Below are positions 42,868 to 49,569 of a DNA stretch of 64,000 bases, in pieces; within the stretch, counting starts at the first letter, position 1, and each line of letters starts with the position of its first letter. Below the pieces are notes generated by a model. It was not told where the DNA came from, ran no database searches, and worked only from the letters and a program-made list of their open reading frames with translations. Location: contig CALURU010000002.1 of the NCBI GenBank assembly GCA_944323255.1, positions 93,803 to 157,802 of the forward strand, read 5' to 3'. Source of the DNA: Candidatus Gastranaerophilales bacterium. Lineage in GTDB: Bacteria > Cyanobacteriota > Vampirovibrionia > Gastranaerophilales > Gastranaerophilaceae. Both the position numbers and the translations under genes were made by a program.

Positions 42868-42898
42868 GGTGTCGGAAAGTTCCCAGCTTTCCGACACC
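42868..42898. repeat. 12-bp hairpin
   Basis: GGTGTCGGAAAG and CTTTCCGACACC around a 7-nt loop. It has no adjacent T run and lies far from gene ends, so it is listed as a repeat rather than a terminator. Confidence 0.85.
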
Positions 42899-43039
42899 TT
42901 ACGGGTTACGCTCCGCTTCACCCTACCGAAAATCCGCTCCCTCATATAGGGAGGGAGGCTACAAGCTTGGCGTGTTCCTTCCAATAATATAACTATTATG
43001 GTTGATGGTTTCATATTAAGCTCTTAATTAAAACTTTTG

Positions 43040-43048
43040 TGTTATAAT
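43040..43048 (+). promoter_or_regulatory. extended -10 promoter of the activase gene
   Basis: TGTTATAAT, the same 9-mer as before the 31604 gene, 36 nt before the ATG. Confidence 0.55.
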
Positions 43049-43083
43049 AGTTACATTAAATTCAGAGGGAAGAAGGTAAAAAG

Positions 43084-44088
43084 ATGAGTTTAGATGTATA
43101 TTTAGGTATTGATGTCGGCTCTGTTACGACGAAGTTGGCACTGGTTGATGAAAAAGGCAAATATGTTGACTCTTACATGCTAAAAACAGCCGGAAAGCCT
43201 GTTGATGCTGTACAAGACGGCCTGAGACATATTATCTCACAAGCATTATGTGATTATTCAGTAAAAGGCGTCGGAACAACAGGTTCGGGAAGAAATCTTG
43301 CAGGAGCACTTGTCGGCGCTGATGTTGTTAAAAATGAAATCACCGCACACGCAGTTGCTGCAAGTACAAATATTCCGGGAGTACAAACAATTCTGGAAAT
43401 CGGCGGACAGGACAGTAAAATTATCATTCTGCGTGACGGTATTGTAACGGATTTTGCAATGAATACAGTATGTGCAGCAGGTACGGGGAGCTTTTTAGAC
43501 CATCAGGCGCAAAGATTAAACGTTCCTATCGAAAAATTCGGTGAAACGGCGCTTAAATCTGATAACCCTGCTCGAATTGCAGGTCGCTGCGGTGTTTTTG
43601 CAGAGAGCGACTTAATACATAAGCAGCAGTTAGGCTATCCGGTAGAAGACCTGCTCTACGGACTTTGTCAGGCACTTGTGAGAAACTATCTTTCAAACCT
43701 TGCTTTAGGCAAAGAACTGCTTCCTACAATTTCCTTCCAGGGTGGTGTTGCTACTAACTCCGGTATGGTTAAGGCTTTTGAAGAAGCTTTAAATACAAAA
43801 ATCGTTGTTCCGGAAAACCACCAGACAATGGGCGCAATCGGTGCGGCGCTTCTTGCAATGGAAAACCACCAGTACACGGAAGCTGAAACCAAGTTCAAGG
43901 GCTGGGAAGTAGGTAACATGAGCTTCCAGTCAGTAACCTGCCAGTGTACAGGCTGTTCAAATAACTGCGAAGTTATTACAATCCTTGAAGGCGCAGAACC
44001 TGTCGGTCACGTAGAAAAAATCGGAGATATTAAAGGCAACATAATTGCACGCTGGGGCGGCACTTGCGGAAGATGGGATATTAACTAA
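43084..44088 (+). CDS. 2-hydroxyacyl-CoA dehydratase activase-like ATPase (BadF/HgdC family)
   Basis: 334 residues of the ASKHA fold: GIDVGSVTTKLALVD phosphate-1 motif, EIGGQDSKII and the cluster cysteines in VCAAGTGSF and RCGVFAESDL. The family uses ATP to push an electron from a 4Fe-4S cluster into a partner dehydratase or reductase. After the ATPase core, residues 278-334 carry QCTGCSNNCEV and GGTCGRWD, a cysteine-rich tail seen in the long DUF2229-type fusions, here cut off early. The dehydratase partner is not in this window. Confidence 0.9.
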   Translation: MSLDVYLGIDVGSVTTKLALVDEKGKYVDSYMLKTAGKPVDAVQDGLRHIISQALCDYSVKGVGTTGSGRNLAGALVGADVVKNEITAHAVAASTNIPGVQTILEIGGQDSKIIILRDGIVTDFAMNTVCAAGTGSFLDHQAQRLNVPIEKFGETALKSDNPARIAGRCGVFAESDLIHKQQLGYPVEDLLYGLCQALVRNYLSNLALGKELLPTISFQGGVATNSGMVKAFEEALNTKIVVPENHQTMGAIGAALLAMENHQYTEAETKFKGWEVGNMSFQSVTCQCTGCSNNCEVITILEGAEPVGHVEKIGDIKGNIIARWGGTCGRWDIN

Positions 44089-44108
44089 TCTGCGCAAGCC
44101 GGTTGACA

Positions 44109-44142
44109 CCTCACCCCTTCCCTCTCCTCAAGGAGAGGGAGA
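44109..44142. repeat. CCCTCTCC/GGAGAGGG repeat before kdsA
   Basis: CCTCACCCCTTCCCTCTCCT then AAGGAGAGGGAG, the same family as the trmFO and aroA inserts. It lies 10 nt before the kdsA ATG, so the ribosome-binding site AAAGGA is at its edge and a stable stem could mask it. Confidence 0.7.
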
Positions 44143-44151
44143 AAGGATAGA

Positions 44152-44958
44152 ATGAAACTCAAAGGCTTTGAAATAGGAAAAGACAAACTTACGATTCTGG
44201 CAGGACCATGTGCGGCAGAATCTATGGATATTTTACGTAAAACTGCAGAAGGATTGAAAATTGCATGCAGTGAGCTTGGCATAAACTATGTTTTTAAATC
44301 CTCATTCGATAAGGCAAACCGCTCTTCTATAACCTCATACAGAGGACCGGGGCTAGAAAAAGGGCTTGAAATGTTGGCTCAAATTAAAAAAGAGTTTGAC
44401 CTGCCTATAGTAACTGATATTCATCTGCCGGAGCAGGCTGCAATTGTTGCAGAAGTCGCAGATATTCTTCAAATTCCAGCATTCCTATGCCGTCAAACAG
44501 ACTTGCTTGTGGCTGCCGCTAAAACAGGAAAAATAGTAAACATAAAAAAAGGGCAGTTTTTAGCGCCGCAGCAGATGAAACCTCTTGTGAAAAAGGTTGA
44601 AGATAGTGGTAATAAGCAGATTTTGCTTACAGACAGAGGAGTGTCTTTTGGATACAACAATCTTGTGGTAGACTTTAGAGCAATACCTATTATGAAAGAA
44701 TTCGGCTACCCTGTTGTATTTGATGCAACACATAGTGTTCAAATGCCGGGTTCTAACGGGGATTCAACAGGTGGTGACAGAAGATTCGTACCGACTCTTG
44801 CAAAAGCCGCAATGGCAGCAGGTGCGGATGTTCTGTTCTTTGAAGTCCACCCTAATCCTGATTGCGCGCTCTGTGACGGGCCTAACATGCTTGCATTGAG
44901 TGATGCAAAAAAAGTTTTCAAAAAATGCAAAGAAATTTATGAGATAGTCAGATGCTAA
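44152..44958 (+). CDS. kdsA: KDO-8-phosphate synthase
   Basis: Condenses arabinose-5-phosphate and phosphoenolpyruvate for the LPS core sugar KDO. 268 residues. [10 protein letters not shown] at the start, [12 protein letters not shown], and the metal-independent or -dependent site near VFDATHSVQ are present; Cys18 in AGPCA suggests the metal-dependent class. It overlaps aroA by 7 nt, giving a coupled kdsA-aroA pair, both PEP-using enzymes. Confidence 0.96.
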   Translation: MKLKGFEIGKDKLTILAGPCAAESMDILRKTAEGLKIACSELGINYVFKSSFDKANRSSITSYRGPGLEKGLEMLAQIKKEFDLPIVTDIHLPEQAAIVAEVADILQIPAFLCRQTDLLVAAAKTGKIVNIKKGQFLAPQQMKPLVKKVEDSGNKQILLTDRGVSFGYNNLVVDFRAIPIMKEFGYPVVFDATHSVQMPGSNGDSTGGDRRFVPTLAKAAMAAGADVLFFEVHPNPDCALCDGPNMLALSDAKKVFKKCKEIYEIVRC

Positions 44959-46271
44959 AAACGGTAAAAAAGCTGAATAAAGGTTTAAAGGGCGAGATAA
45001 CAATTCCTGCTGATAAATCAATTTCTCATAGAGCAGTGATGTTTTCTTCTATTGCAAGAGGAGAATGTATTGTAAGAAATTTTTCAAGCGGTGCAGATTG
45101 TCATTCAACATTAAATTTATTTAAACAGCTCGGCGTTGATATTTCATTTATTGATGATAAGACACTAAGGATAAAATCAAACGGGGTATTAACTCTGGAT
45201 TCTATCCCCCTCCCTAACCCTCCCCGCAGGAGAGGGTATGAAAGTTTAATATGCGACTGTGGTAATTCCGGAACAACGATGAGATTGGTTTCCGGTATTC
45301 TTGCAGGTGAGAATTTTGATTCGACTCTGATTGGAGATGAAAGTCTTTCCAAGCGCCCAATGAAACGTGTCATAGAGCCATTGACCCTTATGGGAGCAGA
45401 CATAACCTCTGTTGATGGTCATGCACCTCTTACTATCAGAGGACAAAAGCTGCACGGAATCAATTATAATTCAAAGCTTGCAAGTGCACAGGTTAAATCC
45501 TGCATACTTCTTGCGGGATTAAACGCAGAGGGGAAAACTTCTTTTTCAGAACCTTATATTTCAAGAGATCACACTGAAAGGCTGTTTAACTACCTTGAAG
45601 CGGATATCAAAACTGAAGGAACAAAGGTTACGATAACTCCGTCGCAAATGGTCGCTAAAGATATTGATGTGGTTGGTGATATTTCTTCTGCTGCATTTTT
45701 TATTGTTGCGGGGCTTATTGTTGAAGGTTCTGATTTCGTAATCAAAAATACCGGCGTAAATCCTACACGTTCAGGGATTCTCGATGTTGTTAAGCGTATG
45801 GGAGGCGGCATAGAAATTTTAAATGAGCGCATTGTATCCGGCGAACCGTGTGCAGATATTAGGGTTCAATATAATGATTCTTTAAAAGGCTGCGTGATTG
45901 AAGGGAAAGATATCCCGAGATTAATTGACGAGCTTCCTGTTATTGCAGTTTTAGCATCTCAAGCAGAGGGTAATACAGTTGTCAGAAATGCAGAGGATTT
46001 GAGAAACAAAGAATCAGATAGGATTAAGTGTTTAGTAAATGAACTCACAAAAATCGGAGTAAATATAGAAGAAACACGGGATGGTTTTATTGTAAGAGGG
46101 AAAAAAGAATTAAGCGGTGGAGCCGAACTCGAGAGTTATCACGATCACAGGCTTGCAATGAGTTTTTATATTGCAGGGCTTGTTTGCGGAAATGAAATCG
46201 CAATAAATGGCTTTGAATGGACAAACATTTCTTTTCCTGAATTTGAAACTCTTATAAACCTATTGGGATAA
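44952..46271 (+). CDS. aroA: EPSP synthase
   Basis: 3-phosphoshikimate 1-carboxyvinyltransferase, step six of the shikimate pathway. 439 residues. [51 protein letters not shown] and the final HDHRLAMSF are intact. About 14 residues ([14 protein letters not shown]) just before CGNSGTTMR are extra, encoded by a CCCTCC/GGAGAGGG repeat kept in frame. The insert lies at the surface loop before the active-site hinge; activity is probably kept. Confidence 0.96.
   Translation: MLKTVKKLNKGLKGEITIPADKSISHRAVMFSSIARGECIVRNFSSGADCHSTLNLFKQLGVDISFIDDKTLRIKSNGVLTLDSIPLPNPPRRRGYESLICDCGNSGTTMRLVSGILAGENFDSTLIGDESLSKRPMKRVIEPLTLMGADITSVDGHAPLTIRGQKLHGINYNSKLASAQVKSCILLAGLNAEGKTSFSEPYISRDHTERLFNYLEADIKTEGTKVTITPSQMVAKDIDVVGDISSAAFFIVAGLIVEGSDFVIKNTGVNPTRSGILDVVKRMGGGIEILNERIVSGEPCADIRVQYNDSLKGCVIEGKDIPRLIDELPVIAVLASQAEGNTVVRNAEDLRNKESDRIKCLVNELTKIGVNIEETRDGFIVRGKKELSGGAELESYHDHRLAMSFYIAGLVCGNEIAINGFEWTNISFPEFETLINLLG
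45204..45240. repeat. palindromic repeat inserted in frame in aroA
   Basis: CCCCCTCCCTAACCCTCCCC then GCAGGAGAGGG: the head of the family seen before kdsA (44109) and after pcrA (42215). It encodes LPNPPRRRG. Confidence 0.75.
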
Positions 46272-46288
46272 ATTTTGTAATATTTTGA

Positions 46289-46317
46289 TGCAGTAAATCA
46301 AAGATTTACTGCATCCT
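46289..46317. repeat. GATGNRGTAAATC palindrome, copy A
   Basis: GATGCAGTAAATC-aaa-GATTTACTGCATC, perfect 13-bp stem, followed by CTAC. It lies just after aroA. Arms differ from other copies but remain complementary. Confidence 0.9.
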
Positions 46318-46441
46318 ACTTCTCAATTTTTTCAGATAATCTTGACATAGTAAACTCTAGTTTTCTTTTCTTTATTATGATAGCATCAATTTGTAAGTAT
46401 GTTAATTTTTAAATTATCTGAATCAGATTAAAGGAGTTTGT

Positions 46442-46714
46442 ATGTCAAAAATCGGTGGTTATATGTGTGTGGAAATAGTTAATAATGGTACTAAAAAAAT
46501 GTTTAAAAAGGCGAATAAATCAAACCCTAAAGCAATCTATATGTTTGTAGCAGGAGGCAAAGAAATTGATCAAAAAGTTGAACTTGCGAACCAAAAACTT
46601 CTGGAAAATAATACTTTAATTAAACAAACACAAGCACCAAAAACTGGTTTTTTATATACAGCAAAAAAAATCCTAAATAAGTTCTGTAGAATGGGCAAAG
46701 CAACATTATATTAA
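46442..46714 (+). CDS. small basic protein
   Basis: 90 residues, Lys/Asn-rich, with a strong AAAGGAG site six nt before the ATG. The start SKIGGYMCVEIVNNGTKK reads like a small beta strand pair; the end CRMGKATLY is basic. No family. Upstream is TTTGTAAG, 17 nt, TATCTG (46390-46420), related to the ORFan upstream element. Confidence 0.65.
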   Translation: MSKIGGYMCVEIVNNGTKKMFKKANKSNPKAIYMFVAGGKEIDQKVELANQKLLENNTLIKQTQAPKTGFLYTAKKILNKFCRMGKATLY

Positions 46715-46920
46715 AGCGTATAACTTTTAATTATGTATTGCGTGCCACACCTACGACTAGTTGTTGCTAGGAACGTTAGCAATGCGACAATTTCCAGAAA
46801 GTTTTTGAGATTCTTCACCCCCGAATTAATATCGGGTTCAGAATGACATAAAACTTGTAATTTTGCTTATCAGAGTGTCATCATTCTGAAGGTGTAAGTT
46901 TTGTAGGGTGGACAAAACTC

Positions 46921-46959
46921 TGTAGGATGTGGTAAATTTCTGATTTACCACATCCTACA
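46921..46959. repeat. GATGNRGTAAATC palindrome, copy B
   Basis: TGTAGGATGTGGTAAAT and its exact reverse complement around TTCTG: a 17-bp stem. The gene-free stretch 46715-47114 otherwise has GATTCTTCACC / GGGTTCAGAATGAC repeat pieces only. Confidence 0.9.
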
Positions 46960-47068
46960 TAACTTTACCTATATAAAAACCCTAAAAAGAAAAATTTGTT
47001 GTTCAGATAAAATGCGGCAACAAAGTTTTATATTATGTAAAAATTAGTAAAGAAAAGGCAATTATTAT

Positions 47069-47095
47069 TTGTGAAAATACTTTATATTAATAGCT
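47069..47095 (+). promoter_or_regulatory. bipartite upstream element, copy 3 (TTTGTGAA-N17-GC)
   Basis: TTTGTGAA, 17 nt, GCTTATT. One mismatch in the first half compared with the other copies, spacing identical. GC is 21 nt before the ATG at 47115. Confidence 0.4.
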
Positions 47096-47114
47096 TATTA
47101 AAGGGAGGATATTT

Positions 47115-47588
47115 ATGCCAGACAGTGTTATTATATTAGGTAATGTAAGTTTTAATAAATCAGATGTAAAAAGCTACGAAACTAAAGTAGTGCCAGCGAA
47201 GTACTTTGGCAAGGATGGAAGTTGGACCGAAGCTCCTGTAAAAAAATGGTTTGTTACATTAAAACAGGGAACAAAGCTCATATTCCCTGAGCAGGACACT
47301 GATTATACTATGCCTTCCGTGCGTGTTAATGAAAATAATTTGTATTTTGCAGCATTGGAGAGAGCTAAAGTTATTGATACTAAAAAATCAGAAAACTTTA
47401 TATTTGAGGGGTGTAATCTTGTTAATTTAGACTCAAATAGTGGTGGTGGAACTGATACCGTAACCTCATCTGATTTGTTTTTAATGGGCGGTCCATCAAA
47501 ACCACAAGGCAAATGTTCTGGCAATTTTAATGCCGGTGATAAAGTAAATGGATATACCTCAGAAACAGATTTTAATATGTTTTTTTAA
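47115..47588 (+). CDS. hypothetical beta-rich protein
   Basis: 157 residues, no signal peptide, no recognised family. Short strands (VIILGNVSFN, KWFVTLKQGTKLIFP, NNLYFAALERAKVID) suggest a beta-sandwich or repeat-like fold; the second half is Ser/Gly-rich with one cysteine pair (EGCNLVNL, GKCSGNF). AGGGAGG precedes the ATG by 7 nt. A monocistronic ORFan between palindromic repeats. Confidence 0.65.
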   Translation: MPDSVIILGNVSFNKSDVKSYETKVVPAKYFGKDGSWTEAPVKKWFVTLKQGTKLIFPEQDTDYTMPSVRVNENNLYFAALERAKVIDTKKSENFIFEGCNLVNLDSNSGGGTDTVTSSDLFLMGGPSKPQGKCSGNFNAGDKVNGYTSETDFNMFF

Positions 47589-47601
47589 CATATAGACTAT
47601 A

Positions 47602-47691
47602 GAAGCGGTGGTAAATCTTTGATTTACCACCGCTTCAAAAATAAAGCAATTCGCAAATGTAGGATGCGGTAAATCGGAGATTTACCGCATC
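47602..47691. repeat. two GATGNRGTAAATC-type palindromes, copies C and D
   Basis: 47602-47636: GAAGCGGTGGTAAATC-ttt-GATTTACCACCGCTTC, perfect 16-bp stem. 47663-47691: GATGCGGTAAATC-gga-GATTTACCGCATC, perfect 13-bp stem. Each differs from copies A and B at paired positions on both arms. Confidence 0.92.
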
Positions 47692-47709
47692 AAAAAAGAC
47701 ATCCAAAAT

Positions 47710-47741
47710 AAAGGCGCCGCAGCAGTTGCTGCGGCGCCTTT
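47710..47741. terminator. GGCGCCGCAGCA hairpin terminator, copy 1
   Basis: AAAGGCGCCGCAGCA pairs perfectly with TGCTGCGGCGCCTTT. The same hairpin, base for base in the stem core, recurs at 49518-49547. It sits between convergent genes. Confidence 0.85.
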
Positions 47742-47747
47742 ACAAGT

Positions 47748-48092
47748 TTATAGTTCTTTGCGAATTAATTCCAATATATCCAGTTCAAACTGCGGTAATT
47801 TTGTTGTTATCGTTTTCCAAACTATTTCATAATCAATTCCAAAATAATCATGAATCAATTTATCCCGCATACCCGCAATTTGCTTGAATGGGATATGAGA
47901 ATGCTCTTTTCGAAAATCTTCTGATAAATGTTTAACAGCTTCTCCCATAATTTCAAAATTTCTTTCTACAGCATCCTTTGTTTTATCATCTTTAACAAAA
48001 TCTTCATAACACATACCTTCTGTGTATTTAAGAATTTTACTAAGTGAATTTTGAATATCTTGTAAGAAAAATATTTCATCTTTTTTAGTCAT
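47748..48092 (-). CDS. HepT-like HEPN RNase toxin
   Basis: 114 residues. The conserved RDKLIHDYFG carries the R-x4-H RNase motif followed by Tyr, the residue that MntA AMPylates in known pairs. FLQDIQNSLSKILKYTEG and RNFEIMGEAVKHLS are typical of DUF86. The start overlaps the end of the antitoxin gene by 4 nt, in the order antitoxin-toxin. Confidence 0.92.
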   Translation of the reverse strand: MTKKDEIFFLQDIQNSLSKILKYTEGMCYEDFVKDDKTKDAVERNFEIMGEAVKHLSEDFRKEHSHIPFKQIAGMRDKLIHDYFGIDYEIVWKTITTKLPQFELDILELIRKEL

Positions 48093-48394
48093 AATACTAT
48101 TGCTTCTTTTAATATTGAGCCTTTCACAAATTCTTTTAAACTGTTTATTGTACCTAAATCAATTTTTTTTCTGAAAATTTTGGAAAGATACTCTTGTAAA
48201 TCAATAAAATCAAACATATCAATCGGTTGTTTAAAGTTTACAAGCAAATCTATATCACTATCAGCTGTTTGTTGATTTTTTGCATAAGAACCAAATAAAA
48301 GAAAATTCTCAACACAGTATTTATTTTCAAAAAAATCCTTATGAGAATTTATTATTTCTTTTATTTCTTCTATTGAATAAACTTTATTTTCCAT
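48089..48394 (-). CDS. MntA-like nucleotidyltransferase antitoxin
   Basis: 101 residues. The signature is FLLFGSYAKNQQTADSDIDLLV; the third acidic residue is probably in RKKIDLGTI. The family transfers AMP to the tyrosine of the HepT toxin and so neutralises it. Not closely similar to the MNT at 14773. No promoter identified. Confidence 0.9.
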   Translation of the reverse strand: MENKVYSIEEIKEIINSHKDFFENKYCVENFLLFGSYAKNQQTADSDIDLLVNFKQPIDMFDFIDLQEYLSKIFRKKIDLGTINSLKEFVKGSILKEAIVL

Positions 48395-48530
48395 AAATTA
48401 ATTATAACATATACTTCTATTATAAAAAAGCAGTAGAATGTAGAATGCACTAAATCAAAGAGTTTTTATAGTCCGATTAATGTACAAGCTTATTGTTGGG
48501 CAAGTATGCTCAACCGACAAAACCTACAGA

Positions 48531-48761
48531 TTACAGGTCGGATTCAAATAAGTTTTTTAATTCTATATGAAAATAATCAGCAATATAAGTTAATTTATCA
48601 AGAGTAATGTTGACTTTGCTTTTTTCGAGTTTTGAAATATAGGAATTATCAAAACCTAAAGCTAGTGAGAGTTCTTCTCTGCTAAGATGATGTTTCTTCC
48701 TGTATTTTGCAATGTTACAAGCTAAAATTTTTCTATTTAATATAGCACTATCTTGACTCAT
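48531..48761 (-). CDS. XRE-family HTH regulator
   Basis: 76 residues, essentially one HTH_3 domain: IAKYRKKHHLSREELSLALG, then FDNSYISKLEKSKVNITLDK. Such small Cro/C1-type proteins repress their own promoter and neighbouring genes; the closest candidates are the HepT/MntA pair downstream on the same strand (137 bp away) or the HAD remnant that diverges from it. Confidence 0.85.
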   Translation of the reverse strand: MSQDSAILNRKILACNIAKYRKKHHLSREELSLALGFDNSYISKLEKSKVNITLDKLTYIADYFHIELKNLFESDL

Positions 48762-48813
48762 ATTCCAATTATGTGCTATGCTTAAATTTTATTACAGGAA
48801 TGACAGTCCAGTT

Positions 48814-49056
48814 ATGTATAAGAAAAAAGTTTTAGTTGACTTAGATGGTGTCTTGAACAATTATGGGATAAATAAATTTGATGAAAGTTATATTCCAAGT
48901 TTGAAGAAAGGTGCTAGAAGTTTTATAGAACAATTAGCAGAATGTGGTGAGCTTTATCTTTTTACTAGCCGTAATTTATTATTAGCTAGTAAATGGTTAA
49001 TTCAAAATTTTTATTTAAAATTTAACATAGTTTTATTATACATTCTGGTAGACTAA
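48814..49056 (+). pseudogene. 5'-nucleotidase-like HAD protein cut short by a palindromic repeat
   Basis: VLVDLDGVLNNYG is HAD motif I and LYLFTSRN is motif II. After LASKWLIQNFYLKF the reading frame ends with the residues VD and stop, which come from GTAGACTAAAGTCTACC, a palindromic repeat type. The family needs about 170-190 residues including the motif III lysine and the second Asp pair, all missing here, so only some 80 residues remain. Start at ATG 48814; the open frame extends back to 48778. Confidence 0.72.
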
Positions 49057-49101
49057 AGTCTACCCTACTCTCTACAACGAAGTTTTTTAACAATATTAAG
49101 T

Positions 49102-49128
49102 TTTGTAAATTAAAATTTATTATTTTGC
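49102..49128 (+). promoter_or_regulatory. bipartite upstream element TTTGTAAA-N17-GC (copy 4)
   Basis: TTTGTAAA, 17 nt, GCGCAATTTT. The GC lies 76 nt before the ATG at 49203, almost the same as copy 1 (75 nt). TTTTGCGCAATT itself also occurs upstream of the 888-residue ORFan (8261-8272, reverse strand). Confidence 0.5.
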
Positions 49129-49202
49129 GCAATTTTTTGATAGTTTTTGTTTTAATAAAAATGTACAATGTAGATTTATGCATAAGAAAGGTAGTGTGAA
49201 TT

Positions 49203-49463
49203 ATGGCAACAATTAATCCTGCAGTAACCCTGCAAACTCAAACCCCGGCTTTTAGAGGCGGTCAAAAGAAATCTGTAGAAGTTATTGGAAATCTTGTTAA
49301 AAATATACCGGACAATACTTTGATGCAGACTGCTCTAAAGGATATTAGAAAACCTGTTTCAGAAGAGGCTTATGCTGCTGCACACAAAAAGGCCGGAAAA
49401 TTTGTAGAAACTGTAAATGAAAGATTAGCAAAAGGGGCTGCAAAAGATATTTATAAAAAATAG
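49203..49463 (+). CDS. small ORFan with N-terminal F-x-G motif
   Basis: 86 residues. The first 20 are polar, Thr/Gln-rich and end in PAFRGG, comparable with KFAG/AFQG in the 2686 protein and PSFGV in the 53978 protein. The rest is an amphipathic helical domain (EVIGNLVKNIPDNTLMQTAL, AAAHKKAGKFVETVNERL) with a basic end. AAAGG precedes the ATG by about 10 nt. No family recognised. Confidence 0.65.
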   Translation: MATINPAVTLQTQTPAFRGGQKKSVEVIGNLVKNIPDNTLMQTALKDIRKPVSEEAYAAAHKKAGKFVETVNERLAKGAAKDIYKK

Positions 49464-49470
49464 ACTGTAG

Positions 49471-49547
49471 GATGTGGTAAATCTGTAATTTACCGCATCA
49501 AATAATGCATCAAAATAAAGGCGCCGCAGCAGTTGCTGCGGCGCCTT
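49471..49547. repeat. palindrome copy E fused to terminator copy 2
   Basis: GATGTGGTAAAT...ATTTACCGCATC with one mismatch that becomes G-U in RNA, then GGCGCCGCAGCAGTTGCTGC-GGCGCC (49518-49547). The same order, palindrome then hairpin, occurs at 47663-47741, so a composite of about 80 bp was duplicated. Confidence 0.85.
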
Positions 49548-49569
49548 CCAAATCCTTCTGAATCATATT

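Larger units (their letters stand above)
42182..43083. repeat. gene-free repeat island between pcrA and the activase gene
   Basis: About 900 bp with no supportable ORF. It starts with G9-TAAATATAAAGG and contains: the CCCTCCC/GGGAGGG and GGAGCTACAAG family (42215-42255, 42950-42972); a 16-A run (42408-42423); GTCAGGT-aga-ACCTGAC (42574-42590); TTATGC-gtca-GCATAA; an 18-bp perfect inverted repeat; a 12-bp hairpin. GC is visibly higher than in the flanking genes. Confidence 0.85.

Noticed and set aside
42182..43083. Insertion sequence or prophage in the repeat island
   Set aside because: No transposase, integrase or phage gene, and no terminal inverted repeats bounding an ORF.
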